NCBI GenBank assembly: GCA_024275915.1
Contig: JAJRYG010000058.1
Coordinates: 1-64,000, forward strand
Direction: 5' to 3'
From: Gammaproteobacteria bacterium
GTDB lineage: Bacteria; Pseudomonadota; Gammaproteobacteria; UBA6429; Thiohalophilaceae
DNA length: 64,000 nt
In this document: positions 43,037 to 53,956 of the stretch, one piece after another
How positions within the stretch are numbered: position 1 is the stretch's first letter
Layout: every line of letters begins with the position of its first letter
Translations under genes and position numbers: made by a program
The notes under the pieces: generated by a model
Told to the model about the DNA's origin: nothing
Seen by the model: the letters and a program-made list of their open reading frames with translations, nothing else
Databases searched by the model: none

Positions 43037-43073
43037 CAGGCTGTTGAATCACACATTTTCTGCCGCCTGACAA
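43033..43073. repeat. Mini-copy of the dispersed palindromic element (copy G)
   Basis: TTGACAGGCTGTTG and CTGCCGCCTGACAA are imperfect inverted ends with 13 bases between, the same arrangement as copy F. The TGA inside TTGACAGG is the mazG stop codon. A second small stem, TCCGG/CCGGA at 43076-43091, follows. Confidence 0.7.
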
Positions 43074-43177
43074 GTCCGGTTGCAGCCGGACGGATGGCTG
43101 GCGATAATGCCCCCTGTCATCGAAGGGTCGTGCTTCGTTGACACCGACTACAACCACAAACGTATGGGGAGAGAAGT

Positions 43178-44371
43178 ATGGGAGCCATGAATACCGCAGG
43201 GGATGTGTTGTTTGTACTACTTGGGGCGATCATGGTGCTGGCCATGCACTCGGGTTTCGCCTTCCTGGAAGTGGGCACGGTGCGCAAGAAGAACCAGGTC
43301 AACGCCCTGGTTAAGATCATCACCGACTTTGCCGCCTCCACCATCGCCTATTTCTTCATCGGCTTCTACGTGGCCTACGGCGTGGGTTTCTTCGACAGCG
43401 CCCAGGCCCTGACCGTGAACAACGGCTACGAGCTGGTCAAGTTCTTCTTTCTGCTGACCTTTGCTGCGGCGATACCGGCCATCATCTCCGGCGGCATCGC
43501 CGAGCGGGCCCGGTTCTATCCCCAGTTGCTGGCGACCTTCGTCATCGTCGCCTTCATCTACCCCTTCTTCGAGGGCATCACTTGGAACGGCAATTTCGGC
43601 ATCCAGGACTGGCTGGAAGCAACTTTTGGCGCGCCCTTCCATGATTTTGCCGGTTCCGTGGTGGTGCATGCCATGGGCGGCTGGATTGCCATCGGTGCGG
43701 TGATCCTGCTGGGCCACCGCCATGGCCGCTATGGCAAGAACGGTGAGGTCTATGCCCATCCGCCCTCCAGCATTCCCTTCCTGGCACTGGGGGCCTGGGT
43801 GCTGACCGTGGGCTGGTTCGGCTTCAATGTCATGTCGGCGCAGAAGCTCGGCGACATCTCGGGCCTGGTGGCGGTCAACTCCCTGATGGCCATGGTCGGC
43901 GGCATCCTGGTGGCCCTGCTGGCCGGGCGCAACGACCCGGGCTTCGTCCACAACGGCCCGCTGGCTGGGCTGGTGGCGGTGTGTGCCGGCTCCGACATCA
44001 TGCATCCGCTTGGAGCGCTGATCACCGGCGCCGTGGCCGGGGGCCTGTTCGTCTGGACCTTTACCCTGTGCCAGAACAAGTGGAAGTTCGACGACGTGCT
44101 GGGTGTCTGGCCCCTGCATGGCCTCTGCGGCGCCTGGGGCGGCATTGCCGCCGGCATCTTCGGCACCACCGCCCTGGGCGGCATGGGCGGCGTGACCTTC
44201 ATGGGCCAGCTGGCCGGCACCCTGATTGGTGTGGTCATCGCTCTGGCCGGGGGCTTCCTGGTCTACGGCATTCTAAAGGGCACCATGGGCATCCGCCTGA
44301 GTCAGGAAGAGGAATACAACGGCGCGGATCTGAGTATCCACAAGATCGCCTCCGAATCGGTGATGGAGTGA
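43178..44371 (+). CDS. amt: Ammonium transporter
   Basis: This 397-residue membrane protein has about eleven transmembrane segments. The family signature DFAGSVVVHAMGG contains the first pore histidine and the conserved aspartate; LHGLCGAWGG contains the second. AFLEVGTVRKKNQ and the C-terminal cytoplasmic tail LSQEEEYNGADLSIHK, a GlnK-regulated region, are also typical. GGGAGAG precedes the ATG. It takes up ammonium across the inner membrane. glnK is not recognisable beside it; downstream is a low-GC patch with a broken gene. No sigma-54 promoter was found upstream. Confidence 0.95.
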   Translation: MGAMNTAGDVLFVLLGAIMVLAMHSGFAFLEVGTVRKKNQVNALVKIITDFAASTIAYFFIGFYVAYGVGFFDSAQALTVNNGYELVKFFFLLTFAAAIPAIISGGIAERARFYPQLLATFVIVAFIYPFFEGITWNGNFGIQDWLEATFGAPFHDFAGSVVVHAMGGWIAIGAVILLGHRHGRYGKNGEVYAHPPSSIPFLALGAWVLTVGWFGFNVMSAQKLGDISGLVAVNSLMAMVGGILVALLAGRNDPGFVHNGPLAGLVAVCAGSDIMHPLGALITGAVAGGLFVWTFTLCQNKWKFDDVLGVWPLHGLCGAWGGIAAGIFGTTALGGMGGVTFMGQLAGTLIGVVIALAGGFLVYGILKGTMGIRLSQEEEYNGADLSIHKIASESVME

Positions 44372-44413
44372 TACCTCACTGACAGGACAGAACAATGAAA
44401 CTGACGGCCCGGA

Positions 44414-44935
44414 TTGATGATGATTGCAAAAGCATGGAACGCTACTTTCATAAACTATTTTCAGGAGGGAAGAGCTGAGGATAAAGTTGCACCAATAGAA
44501 GCAATTGACAGTAACGCAGAGAAGTCTCAGGCAACCTGTCATGGCTTCTCACACTTAATCAAGCCTGATATGGTTATGAACATTTATAGTCTTTTGGATT
44601 TTTGGATGAATGAAATATGTGAGATTCATGAAACTGAAAAGAATCTCAACCTCGGAAGTAGGGATATCAAAGGGAAGAGTGAGCTTCATGCTTGACATAA
44701 ATATCTTACTAAGTATGTTGGTTTAAACCTCGATAATGTGCAGTCTAGCTACGAATACTTAGATCAACTTCGCAAAGTAAGAAATAAAATCATGCACTAC
44801 AGTGGTCATGTTTCGAGTAAAGACAGAAAAGAATTCGCAACCATCAATGGAGGGCTGATTCGTGTCGATGACAGTTTTATATGGGAATCTCTAAAACATA
44901 CCAAAAAATATCTTCAGGCAATTGCGTTGGCCTAA
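44414..44935 (+). pseudogene. HEPN-like protein gene interrupted by an in-frame TGA
   Basis: Two open stretches in the same frame, 44414-44692 and 44696-44935, are separated only by a TGA at 44693-44695. Together they read as one helical protein of about 172 residues. The second part has YLDQLRKVRNKIMHYSGHV, matching the HEPN signature R-x4-6-H (R-N-K-I-M-H). HEPN proteins are often RNase toxins or nucleic-acid-binding partners. The DNA is distinctly AT-rich compared with its neighbours, so it was probably acquired. The stop makes a functional full-length product unlikely unless TGA is read through. The exact start is uncertain. Confidence 0.6.
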
Positions 44936-44991
44936 TTGACACTATAAGCCAGAATCTGCCAAAAAGACGTGATACCAGTGATACGCATTAA

Positions 44992-45336
44992 ATGAAAAAG
45001 ATAAGGAAGTTGTTGAATCAGCAAGTAAATGGAAAATTTGCCGCAACCATTATCGGGGTTGTGGCCATTACCATTCCGATTATTGCTTTGCGAGATATGG
45101 ACCGGGATTACATGGAGATTGGCTTTCTGTCCGTGGCTGTTCCTGTCTTGTACGCAGTTTCGGTAGCGGGGTTTATTTTTCTCGCTCTTGGAAAACAGGG
45201 AAGAAACGTTACATCAAGAGAGATGGATGAGAAAACAGCGAGGGTTCATTCGCAAATTCAGAAAAAGCTGGCTCCGCTTTGGTGGACACTTTCTGTGGCG
45301 TGGTTGATATGGGCTGTGTATCTTGTCTGGGAATAA
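44992..45336 (+). CDS. Small membrane protein, unknown
   Basis: This 114-residue protein has three hydrophobic segments (about 18-34, 43-63 and 93-112: FAATIIGVVAITIPIIAL, SVAVPVLYAVSVAGFIFLAL and PLWWTLSVAWLIWAVYLVW) joined by charged linkers. ATAAGG near the start could be the SD. No family recognised. It shares the AT-rich composition of the broken HEPN gene, and the two may have arrived together. A short sequence at 45348-45374 just downstream has features of a gene-cassette recombination site. Confidence 0.5.
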   Translation: MKKIRKLLNQQVNGKFAATIIGVVAITIPIIALRDMDRDYMEIGFLSVAVPVLYAVSVAGFIFLALGKQGRNVTSREMDEKTARVHSQIQKKLAPLWWTLSVAWLIWAVYLVWE

Positions 45337-45373
45337 GGAACAGTAACATAACAAGGCAAACTTGCGGCGTTAG

Positions 45374-47077
<1,704 letters not shown>

Positions 47078-47176
47078 AAGGCAGATACAAGAGGAAAGGG
47101 ACGGGTGACAGGAGCGCCGGCGTCTCGCCGTCCACCCAGCTCGCCAACCACAGTCCCTTGTTACTCGTACATCTTA

Positions 47177-47190
47177 TTGACCCAGGTCAA
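47177..47190. promoter_or_regulatory. FNR/DNR-like palindrome
   Basis: TTGACCCAGGTCAA is a perfect 6-2-6 palindrome and fits the TTGAC-N4-GTCAA form of Crp/Fnr-family boxes (FNR itself prefers TTGAT-N4-ATCAA). It is centred about 81 bp upstream of the TauD-like gene, so it could mediate redox or nitric-oxide control. Single unverified match. Confidence 0.45.
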
Positions 47191-47264
47191 CACACGGAAA
47201 GTTCCTTCGGGTAAGCTTGCCTGCCACTGTTTATCTGCCACAGGCTGCGACCACGAGAGATGTC

Positions 47265-48182
47265 ATGAATTCGAACAAGCCCCAAGCCCGCTCCCTGCTC
47301 AACCCCTTTCACCCTGACAACGACGAGGCCTATCAGCAATGGCGTGATGAAAAGCTGCACAACTATCCGGAAGATCTCAGCGATCTGGTGGTGGAAATCG
47401 GGGATCCCCGCAGTCTGAAAAAAAGTGAATTCGAGGCCATGCTGACACGGGTACGCAAGGCCAACATGGTGGTCTATGCGGGCAAGACCGGCACCGATCC
47501 GGATCCGGAAATTCCCCTGGCCATGGCCCGGTATTTCGGCCTGCAGGGTCTGAACAGGAACTGGCTGGCCGACGAAACCGGACTGACCTCGCTGACAGTG
47601 CGCGAAGACGGGGTACGCAAGAACTACATCCCCTATACCAACAAGGCCATCAACTGGCACACTGACGGTTACTACAACATCGCCAGGGAACAGATCCAGG
47701 CCCTCAACCTGCACGTGGTGCAACGTGCCGCCAGCGGTGGCGAGAATGCCCTGATGGATCACGAGATGGCCTACATCCTGTTGCGTGAGCAGAACCCCGA
47801 TTACATCCGGGTTCTCATGGCCGCCGATGCCCTGACCATTCCCGCCCGCATCGAGGACGGCAAGGTGGCACGCAAGGAAGAGCCCGGTCCGGTGTTCAGC
47901 ATCACCGCCGAGGGTAACCTGCACATGCGTTACACCATTCGCGTCAGCAACGTCATCTGGGCTGATGATGACCTGACCCGCGAGGCACTGGCCTACCTGA
48001 AGAAGATCCTCAACAGCAACTCCCCCTGTATCTACCGTGGCCTGCTGGAGCCGGGCATGGGCCTGGTCAGCAACAATGTGCTGCACGACCGGGCGGCATT
48101 TACCGACGATGCCGAACACAAGCGTCATTACTACCGTGCCCGCTTCTTCGATCGTCTGACCGGTACCAGCCTGTACGACTGA
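47265..48182 (+). CDS. TauD/TfdA-like Fe(II)/2-oxoglutarate dioxygenase
   Basis: From the ATG at 47265 (GAGAGA ahead) there are 305 residues. Iron ligands are the H-x-D of INWHTDGYYN and the distal His in NNVLHDRAAF; an Arg near the C-terminus (YYRARFFDRL) would bind 2-oxoglutarate. This is the TauD/TfdA cupin fold that hydroxylates small substrates, taurine in the type case. No sulfonate transporter lies nearby and the substrate is unknown. The gene has an FNR/DNR-like palindrome upstream and the pilin-accessory gene 125 bp downstream. Confidence 0.85.
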   Translation: MNSNKPQARSLLNPFHPDNDEAYQQWRDEKLHNYPEDLSDLVVEIGDPRSLKKSEFEAMLTRVRKANMVVYAGKTGTDPDPEIPLAMARYFGLQGLNRNWLADETGLTSLTVREDGVRKNYIPYTNKAINWHTDGYYNIAREQIQALNLHVVQRAASGGENALMDHEMAYILLREQNPDYIRVLMAADALTIPARIEDGKVARKEEPGPVFSITAEGNLHMRYTIRVSNVIWADDDLTREALAYLKKILNSNSPCIYRGLLEPGMGLVSNNVLHDRAAFTDDAEHKRHYYRARFFDRLTGTSLYD

Positions 48183-48307
48183 ACATCCGGTACGCCGGCC
48201 AACGGACATTGGGCCGGAACCAGGCCGTTTTGCTCTCGCCTGGGGTCAATGGACTGACTTTCTCGGGCAAATTACACTCCGAACATACTGTCAAGCTGTT
48301 GTTGCAG

Positions 48308-49141
48308 ATGCCGATAAAATACAGCAGCATGTACTTTCCAGCATGGAGTCAGTTACCCGTGAGTCGTTCGCAAGCCTTCGTTCTCAACCTCGTCATCAGT
48401 CTGCTCATTCTGCTCGTGATCCTGTATCTGAGCTGGAACCGCTGGTACACCCCGGCCCTGTTCATGGCCGATGGCGGCTGGCAGGGCTTCCGGCTTGTGG
48501 CGGTTATTTTCCTGTTGGTGGGCCCCGGCTTGACCCTGCTGCTGTTCAAGCCGGGCAAGCGGGGACTCTGGTATGACATGGTGATTGTGATACTGCTGCA
48601 GATTGGTGTGCTGGTCTGGGGCAGCTGGACGCTCTACCGGGAGCGCCCCGTGGCGCTGGTCTACAGCGAGGGGTATTTCATTCCTGTCACGGGTTACCAG
48701 CTCAAGGATGCGGGCCTGACGGCGGAGAAACTCGAATCCCTGGACAGGGCCAGGCCTGCCCTGATCTACCTCGATCTGCCCGAGGATGAGGAGACAATGC
48801 AACAGTACCGGCTGCGAGTCATGGCCACCGGTGTACCCCTGTATCTGCTTCTCGAGTTGTACCGGCCCTTCGACACCTCGGCTCTGGAGAAAGTACGGCG
48901 CCAGGACCTAGACATGGAAAAACGCTATGCCGGAAAACCGGCTCAGTACCGGATCTATCAGCGTTTTCTGCAGGAACATGAGCAAGGGACGGATGCACTG
49001 ATCTATGTACCCCTGCATGCGCGCTACATACGCCAGATTCTGGCTCTTGATGCGAGCACAGGAAAAGTGATTTCCTCGCTGCAGATCATCCCGCCCCCTT
49101 TGATGACCGTGCGGCCACCGCCAAGGAAAAATGAAGTGTAA
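48308..49141 (+). CDS. TfpX/TfpZ-type pilin accessory protein
   Basis: The product has 277 residues from the ATG at 48308; ATGs at 48329 and a frame extending to 48209 are possible. Four hydrophobic segments fill the first 120 residues (VLNLVISLLILLVILYL, GFRLVAVIFLLVGPGLTLLL, DMVIVILLQIGVLVWGSW), followed by RERPVALVYSEGYFIPV and a soluble part. This layout matches the TfpX/TfpZ family that adjusts type IV pilin assembly next to pilin genes. No pilin gene is in the window, so the role is by family only. Confidence 0.65.
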   Translation: MPIKYSSMYFPAWSQLPVSRSQAFVLNLVISLLILLVILYLSWNRWYTPALFMADGGWQGFRLVAVIFLLVGPGLTLLLFKPGKRGLWYDMVIVILLQIGVLVWGSWTLYRERPVALVYSEGYFIPVTGYQLKDAGLTAEKLESLDRARPALIYLDLPEDEETMQQYRLRVMATGVPLYLLLELYRPFDTSALEKVRRQDLDMEKRYAGKPAQYRIYQRFLQEHEQGTDALIYVPLHARYIRQILALDASTGKVISSLQIIPPPLMTVRPPPRKNEV

Positions 49142-49606
49142 CGAACAAGGGATAACGTGCATGTCTTGTCCAGGCAGGGGCGAGGCAGAAGGGTGAAATA
49201 TATGTTGGGCTCTTTCGATTCCCTCACCCTGTCCCTCTGCCGGGGGGAAAGGGAACCTTTCGTTATGGTTTCGTCCATGAAACACACCCCACTGCATTCC
49301 AAACGCTCAAACCAGGTTGCCCTTAACAGGATGTTGAAAAAGCCCTTCCCTGGGCTTTTTCAATGGCGGCCTTCCCTGCACCGCACACAGGCTGTCGAAT
49401 AACGGTGTTTTCAACCGCCTGTCAAGAAAACAGATCATATTTCGGCATTTTAATTATCACAATCAAAATGGATGAGCACCGAGCCCGGGGTTGTGAAACA
49501 CCTCACAGCCAGAGAGGAATCATCGGGATCACTTTTTCTCGGCTTTTCAAAAAGACGGTAAAGCAAGGCCGTCTCCAATCAGGGGGAATTGTGCTATTTT
49601 GTTCTG
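49142..49606. other. Intergenic region of 465 bp with element copy D
   Basis: The region between the pilin-accessory gene and the lipoprotein gene has no credible coding frame. It contains element copy D and short oligopurine runs (CCCTCTGCCGGGGGGAAAGG near 49240). No RNA gene was recognised. Confidence 0.5.
49323..49425 (-). repeat. Dispersed palindromic element, copy D (internally deleted)
   Basis: This 103 bp copy starts TTAACAGGATGTTGAAAA and ends TTTTCAACCGCCTGTCAA. It keeps CACCGCACACAGGCTGTCGA but lacks the 13 bp stem and the second hairpin of copies B and C. Orientation as copy B. Confidence 0.8.
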
Positions 49607-51007
49607 ATGACCCCTGATTTCAGACTCTATCCATTCCTGTTTCTGCTCCTGGTCTTGCTGACCGCCTGTGGCGGAGGAGACACCCCGGCTCCGCAGCCCC
49701 GGCCACAGGATGCAGGGGAGGTTCTGTCGACGGGAATCTATAGCCGGGGAGGCGCAAGCTGGCGTTATCAAAATCTGCGTCTACCAAACCGGAATGGTGG
49801 TTACGCCTATGCCCGGTATTTTCAGGCCAATGGAGCCGGCCCCCATTCTGTGGTTGTCGTTATCGCGCCCTATGCAGGGATCGACTGGAGTGGTGAAGCC
49901 GTGGACAAGCGCTGGGCCGATCAGTACAAGGCTCACCTGGACAATGGCGGTGGTGCATCCTTGTGTGTACCGGATGTGGATGGGCCGGACTATGACAGCC
50001 TGACATCGGCAAGCATCTGTTATTCCCTGTCCAGTCCCGGGCAGACTGGAGATGAAGCCTCGGTCTATCTGTTGAACAACGTCAGTGTGCTGGTTGCGTA
50101 TGGCCGTTTCTATGCCGGTGGATCGGTGGTCAATGACATCGAGGATGTGGTGGCGGGCCTGCGTTTTCTGGGCACACGCAGTGAAATCGATCTGGATCGC
50201 ATTGGCATGATCGGCGGCTCCTGGGGAGGCTTCGAGGCTCTGTATGCGGCACTCAGGGCCCCGGCCAATGTGCGACCTGCCGTGGTGGTGCCGGCTTTTC
50301 CCGTGACTGACTTTGCCGCCTTGACCGAGTTTGTCACCACGGAATTGCCCGGTCTGGTCAGCGCCCCGGTTCTGCAGCAGTATCAGCAGTTCTATGATCC
50401 CTTCTTGCGGCGTTTTTATGCCAGTGCCGGCACGCCACCCGATACCGATTACCGTGGCTACACTCTGGCGGATCTCAGTGCCAGGGTGGATATGCCCATG
50501 CTCATTCCCCACGATGATGGTGACACGATTCTGCCGGCAAGATTTTCCCATGAGTTTGCCCAGGCCAATGCCCCCCTGATCGAAGGTTTCTGGTACAAGC
50601 GCCGTGATGCGGCGCCCTGGGAGTCGGTGATCACCCGCCACGGTGAGATTGAAGACTTTATTCTGCTACCCAGCCATTACACCTTCAGTGCCGCCTACCT
50701 GCTGAGCCGGCTCAACGGCAAGGGCAGAAGCCTGTACATCCCCTATGGCGAACAGGACATGCAGATTTTCTTCACGGATATTCGCAATTATCAGCTCGAA
50801 GGCCGGGACGTCAGCTGGTTGACGCCCCGGCTGATCGAAATGTGTAAAATGGAAATTTACATGTATGAGCTGACGGCCGGGAATTCTGCACCCATCAGCA
50901 GTGGTGCGGACTATCTTGCCCGTTCACTGAATACCGTCTGGGGCACGGCACTTACCGCCAGCACGGTACGGCAGTACCTGCTCGACAATGGCCTGCCTGC
51001 ACCGTGA
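49607..51007 (+). CDS. Lipoprotein alpha/beta hydrolase, prolyl-oligopeptidase-like
   Basis: From the ATG at 49607 (a TTG six codons upstream is possible) the product has 466 residues. The lipoprotein signal MTPDFRLYPFLFLLLVLLTA ends with the lipobox L-T-A-C. The body is an alpha/beta hydrolase with the nucleophile elbow GGSWGGFEA (G-x-S-x-G-G), DLSARVDMPMLIPHDDGDTI with the acidic residue and a later His in ITRHGE. This is the S9 (prolyl oligopeptidase) layout. It would be attached to the periplasmic face and hydrolyse a peptide or ester. It is 6 bp from the convergent cbbR gene. Confidence 0.82.
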   Translation: MTPDFRLYPFLFLLLVLLTACGGGDTPAPQPRPQDAGEVLSTGIYSRGGASWRYQNLRLPNRNGGYAYARYFQANGAGPHSVVVVIAPYAGIDWSGEAVDKRWADQYKAHLDNGGGASLCVPDVDGPDYDSLTSASICYSLSSPGQTGDEASVYLLNNVSVLVAYGRFYAGGSVVNDIEDVVAGLRFLGTRSEIDLDRIGMIGGSWGGFEALYAALRAPANVRPAVVVPAFPVTDFAALTEFVTTELPGLVSAPVLQQYQQFYDPFLRRFYASAGTPPDTDYRGYTLADLSARVDMPMLIPHDDGDTILPARFSHEFAQANAPLIEGFWYKRRDAAPWESVITRHGEIEDFILLPSHYTFSAAYLLSRLNGKGRSLYIPYGEQDMQIFFTDIRNYQLEGRDVSWLTPRLIEMCKMEIYMYELTAGNSAPISSGADYLARSLNTVWGTALTASTVRQYLLDNGLPAP

Positions 51008-51013
51008 GGCGGA

Positions 51014-51979
51014 TCAGCCTTTGGTGGAGCTGGCCCGTGTGTGAGGCGGAAGTTGCAGCATGTCCTTGCCCTGTTGCAGCAGGAAATCGAGAAAGGTTCG
51101 TGGTACCAGTGGCAGCTTCTTGCCCTTGAGGTGCACCGCATACCAGCTGCGTATGAGAGGGAAGCCTTCCACATCCAGTACGGCAATGTGATCCCCTTCC
51201 AGTTCCAGGCGCAGGTTGTGGCGTGACAGCACCGACAGTCCCAGACCGGCCATCACCGCCTGCTTGATGGCCTCGCTGCTGCCCAGCTCCATGTAGGCAT
51301 TGACCTTGAGCCCGTGTTCGGCAAACAGCCGATCGACCGCCTGCCGGGTTCCCGAGCCCGGTTCCCGCACCACGAAACGTTCTTCACTCAGCCGCTCCAG
51401 CGAAATGGACTTGCACTTTGTCAACGGGTGCTGAGGATTGGCCACCACCACCAGTTCGTTGTCGACAAACGGGTAGGCCTCCACCTCCAGGTGTTCAGGC
51501 ACCTGGCCCATGATCAACAGGTCATCCTCGTTGGATTTCAGGCGCCCCAGTACCTTGGAGCGGTTGGTGACGGTCAGATGAGGTTCGACCTGCGGGTGCT
51601 CGGTGATGAACGTTCCAAGCAGGTGGGGCATGAAATATTTGGCCGTGGTGATGACGGCAATGCGCAGCGGCCCCTTTACCACCTGTTCAAGCTCGTTGGT
51701 GGCTTCCTCCAGCGATACCATGCGATCGAGGATGTCCCGGGCCGCGGCATACACCTCCCGACCCACCGGGGTAGGCTGGATGTGTCGGCCCACCTGATCC
51801 AGCAGGGGCTGGCCGAGTGTCTCGGACAACTTCTTGATTTGCATGGAAATAGTGGGTTGGGTGAGATGCAGCTCCTCGGCTGCGCGGGTGTAGCCACCGA
51901 GGCGGATCACGGTCTCGAGGATCTGCAGCTGGCGCAGGGTGACGTGGCGGATGAGTTTGTCGGCGGTGGAATAGGACAT
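51014..51979 (-). CDS. cbbR: LysR-type regulator of CO2 fixation genes
   Basis: This 321-residue LysR-family protein has the N-terminal winged helix VTLRQLQILETVIRLGGYTR then AAEELHLTQPTISMQIKKL, and a C-terminal inducer-binding part with LRIAVITTAKYFMPHLLG. CbbR proteins activate divergent cbb operons in response to metabolites such as RuBP, NADPH or phosphoenolpyruvate. The divergent placement against cbbL across 123 bp, with a palindrome in between, supports the assignment. The similarity is typical of Hydrogenovibrio/Thiobacillus-like CbbR. Confidence 0.92.
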   Translation of the reverse strand: MSYSTADKLIRHVTLRQLQILETVIRLGGYTRAAEELHLTQPTISMQIKKLSETLGQPLLDQVGRHIQPTPVGREVYAAARDILDRMVSLEEATNELEQVVKGPLRIAVITTAKYFMPHLLGTFITEHPQVEPHLTVTNRSKVLGRLKSNEDDLLIMGQVPEHLEVEAYPFVDNELVVVANPQHPLTKCKSISLERLSEERFVVREPGSGTRQAVDRLFAEHGLKVNAYMELGSSEAIKQAVMAGLGLSVLSRHNLRLELEGDHIAVLDVEGFPLIRSWYAVHLKGKKLPLVPRTFLDFLLQQGKDMLQLPPHTRASSTKG

Positions 51980-51999
51980 AGGCGATCATCTATGTTAAC

Positions 52000-52022
52000 A
52001 ATAGAAACCATTGATTTCTATT
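52000..52022. promoter_or_regulatory. CbbR-like operator palindrome between cbbR and cbbL
   Basis: AATAGAAA-N7-TTTCTATT is a perfect 8 bp inverted repeat with a 7-base spacer, centred 92 bp upstream of the cbbL start and 32 bp upstream of the cbbR start. LysR-family boxes normally take the form T-N11-A in inverted repeats; the flanking TTA and TAA fit this. It is the best candidate CbbR site. Confidence 0.55.
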
Positions 52023-52102
52023 TATAACCGGGTTTGCGCATTATGTCTACCCACGCGGTAAGTGCCGCGACATAACTCATTTGATGAACACTGGAGAGCA
52101 AA

Positions 52103-53521
52103 ATGGCTAAAACTTATGACGCGGGTGTAAAAGAATACCGCGAAACGTACTGGATGCCGGATTATACCCCGAAAGACACGGATATTCTGGCCTGTTTTAA
52201 GGTAACACCGCAGGACGGTGTTCCTCGTGAAGAAGTGGCCGCTGCCGTGGCTGCCGAGTCCTCGACCGGTACCTGGACCACGGTCTGGACCGACCTGCTG
52301 ACCGACCTGGACTATTATAAAGGCCGTGCCTACGCCATCGAAGACGTACCGGGCGACGACACCTGTTTCTATGCCTTTATTGCCTACCCCATCGATCTGT
52401 TCGAAGAAGGTTCGGTCGTCAACGTCATGACCTCACTGGTTGGTAACGTATTCGGCTTCAAGGCCCTGCGTGCCCTGCGCCTGGAAGACGTACGCTTCCC
52501 GCTGGCCTACGTGATGACCTGTAATGGGCCGCCACAGGGTATCCAGGTCGAACGTGACATGCTCAACAAGTATGGCCGTCCGCTGCTGGGTTGTACCATC
52601 AAGCCGAAACTGGGTCTGTCTGCCAAGAACTACGGCCGTGCCTGCTACGAAGGCCTGCGTGGTGGTCTGGACTTTACCAAGGACGACGAAAACGTCAACT
52701 CCCAGCCGTTCATGCGCTGGCGTCACCGTTTCGACTTCGTTATGGAAGCCATCCAGAAAGCCGAAGCCGAAACCGGTGAGCGCAAGGGTCACTACCTGAA
52801 CGTAACTGCACCGACTTCTGACGAAATGATGAAACGTGCCGAATACGCCAAGGAAATCGGCGCACCCATCATCATGCACGATTACATCACCGGTGGCTGG
52901 GCAGCCAACACCCAGCTGGCACAGTGGTGTCAGGACAATGGCATGTTGCTGCATATCCATCGTGCCATGCATGCGGTACTCGATCGCAACCCGCACCACG
53001 GCATCCACTTCCGTGTACTGACCAAGATCCTGCGTCTGTCCGGTGGTGACCATCTGCATTCCGGCACAGTTGTCGGCAAGCTCGAAGGTGACCGCGATGC
53101 CACGCTGGGCTGGATTGACATCATGCGTGACTCTTACGTCAAAGAAGACCGTTCACGCGGTATCTTCTTCGACCAGGACTGGGGCGCAATGCCTGGTGTC
53201 CTGCCCGTCGCTTCCGGTGGCATTCACGTCTGGCATATGCCGGCACTGGTCAGCATCTTTGGTGATGACTCTGTCCTGCAGTTCGGCGGTGGTACGCTGG
53301 GTCACCCCTGGGGTAATGCCGCTGGCGCCGCTGCCAACCGTGTTGCCGTTGAAGCCTGTGTCGAAGCCCGCAACATGGGTCGTGAACTGGAAAAAGAAGG
53401 CAAGGACATCCTCACCGCTGCCGCCAAGCACAGCCCCGAGCTGGCCGCTGCGATGGAAACCTGGAAGGAAATCAAGTTTGAATTCGACACTGTCGACAAG
53501 CTGGACGTTTCTCACAAGTAA
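52103..53521 (+). CDS. cbbL: RuBisCO form I large subunit
   Basis: This 472-residue protein is a form I large subunit. Motifs: the active-site [17 protein letters not shown] with the carbamylated lysine and adjacent acids, [46 protein letters not shown] and the C-terminal [17 protein letters not shown] at 52092. It fixes CO2 onto RuBP and is assembled with CbbS into L8S8. The following cbbQ and cbbO and absence of carboxysome genes indicate the form IAq type. Codon use is more biased than in the neighbours, as expected for a highly expressed gene. Confidence 0.97.
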   Translation: MAKTYDAGVKEYRETYWMPDYTPKDTDILACFKVTPQDGVPREEVAAAVAAESSTGTWTTVWTDLLTDLDYYKGRAYAIEDVPGDDTCFYAFIAYPIDLFEEGSVVNVMTSLVGNVFGFKALRALRLEDVRFPLAYVMTCNGPPQGIQVERDMLNKYGRPLLGCTIKPKLGLSAKNYGRACYEGLRGGLDFTKDDENVNSQPFMRWRHRFDFVMEAIQKAEAETGERKGHYLNVTAPTSDEMMKRAEYAKEIGAPIIMHDYITGGWAANTQLAQWCQDNGMLLHIHRAMHAVLDRNPHHGIHFRVLTKILRLSGGDHLHSGTVVGKLEGDRDATLGWIDIMRDSYVKEDRSRGIFFDQDWGAMPGVLPVASGGIHVWHMPALVSIFGDDSVLQFGGGTLGHPWGNAAGAAANRVAVEACVEARNMGRELEKEGKDILTAAAKHSPELAAAMETWKEIKFEFDTVDKLDVSHK

Positions 53522-53530
53522 TCGCCTTGC

Positions 53531-53560
53531 CCGGTACAGTGCCAGTTGGCACTGTACCGG
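53531..53560 (+). promoter_or_regulatory. Intercistronic hairpin between cbbL and cbbS
   Basis: CCGGTACAGTGCC and GGCACTGTACCGG form a perfect 13 bp stem with loop AGTT, 10 bp after the cbbL stop. No T-run follows, so it is more likely an mRNA-stabilising or processing hairpin that sets the L:S transcript ratio than a full terminator. Confidence 0.65.
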
Positions 53561-53597
53561 CCAACAAAATTAAAGTTATTTATTCAGGAGCAATAAC

Positions 53598-53945
53598 ATG
53601 CAAGATTATCAGTCAAGCTTGAGTGATCCCTCGAGCCGCAAGTTTGAAACCTTTTCCTACTTGCCCGAATTTACCCCCGAGCAGATCCGCGCGCAGATCG
53701 AATACATCGTCAGCAAGGGCTGGAACCCGGGTATCGAACACACCGAACCGGAAAACGCCAGTGGCCACTACTGGTACATGTGGAAACTGCCCATGTTTGG
53801 TGAAACCGATGTGGATGCCATTCTGAAGGAAGTCGAAGCCTGTCACGCAGCACATCCGAACAATCACGTTCGTCTGCTGGGCTTTGACAACTTTGCCCAG
53901 TCTGCAGGTGCATCAATGGTTATCTACCGCGGTAAAACCGTCTAG
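53598..53945 (+). CDS. cbbS: RuBisCO form I small subunit
   Basis: This 115-residue protein has the small-subunit hallmarks: [33 protein letters not shown] and [13 protein letters not shown]. The N-terminal segment ([15 protein letters not shown]) is longer than in carboxysomal form IAc small subunits, which fits form IAq. CAGGAGC precedes the ATG. It caps the L8 core. It sits 76 bp after cbbL, and a second strong hairpin follows. Confidence 0.96.
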   Translation: MQDYQSSLSDPSSRKFETFSYLPEFTPEQIRAQIEYIVSKGWNPGIEHTEPENASGHYWYMWKLPMFGETDVDAILKEVEACHAAHPNNHVRLLGFDNFAQSAGASMVIYRGKTV

Positions 53946-53956
53946 GTTTAGCCATT

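Noticed and set aside
43076-43177. Sigma-54 promoter ahead of amt
   Set aside because: No GG-N10-GC with TGGCAC/TTGC context was found; the nearest match had the wrong spacing.
44693-44695. TGA in the HEPN-like gene as selenocysteine
   Set aside because: No SECIS-like hairpin was seen directly downstream and the position is not a redox site; a nonsense mutation is simpler.
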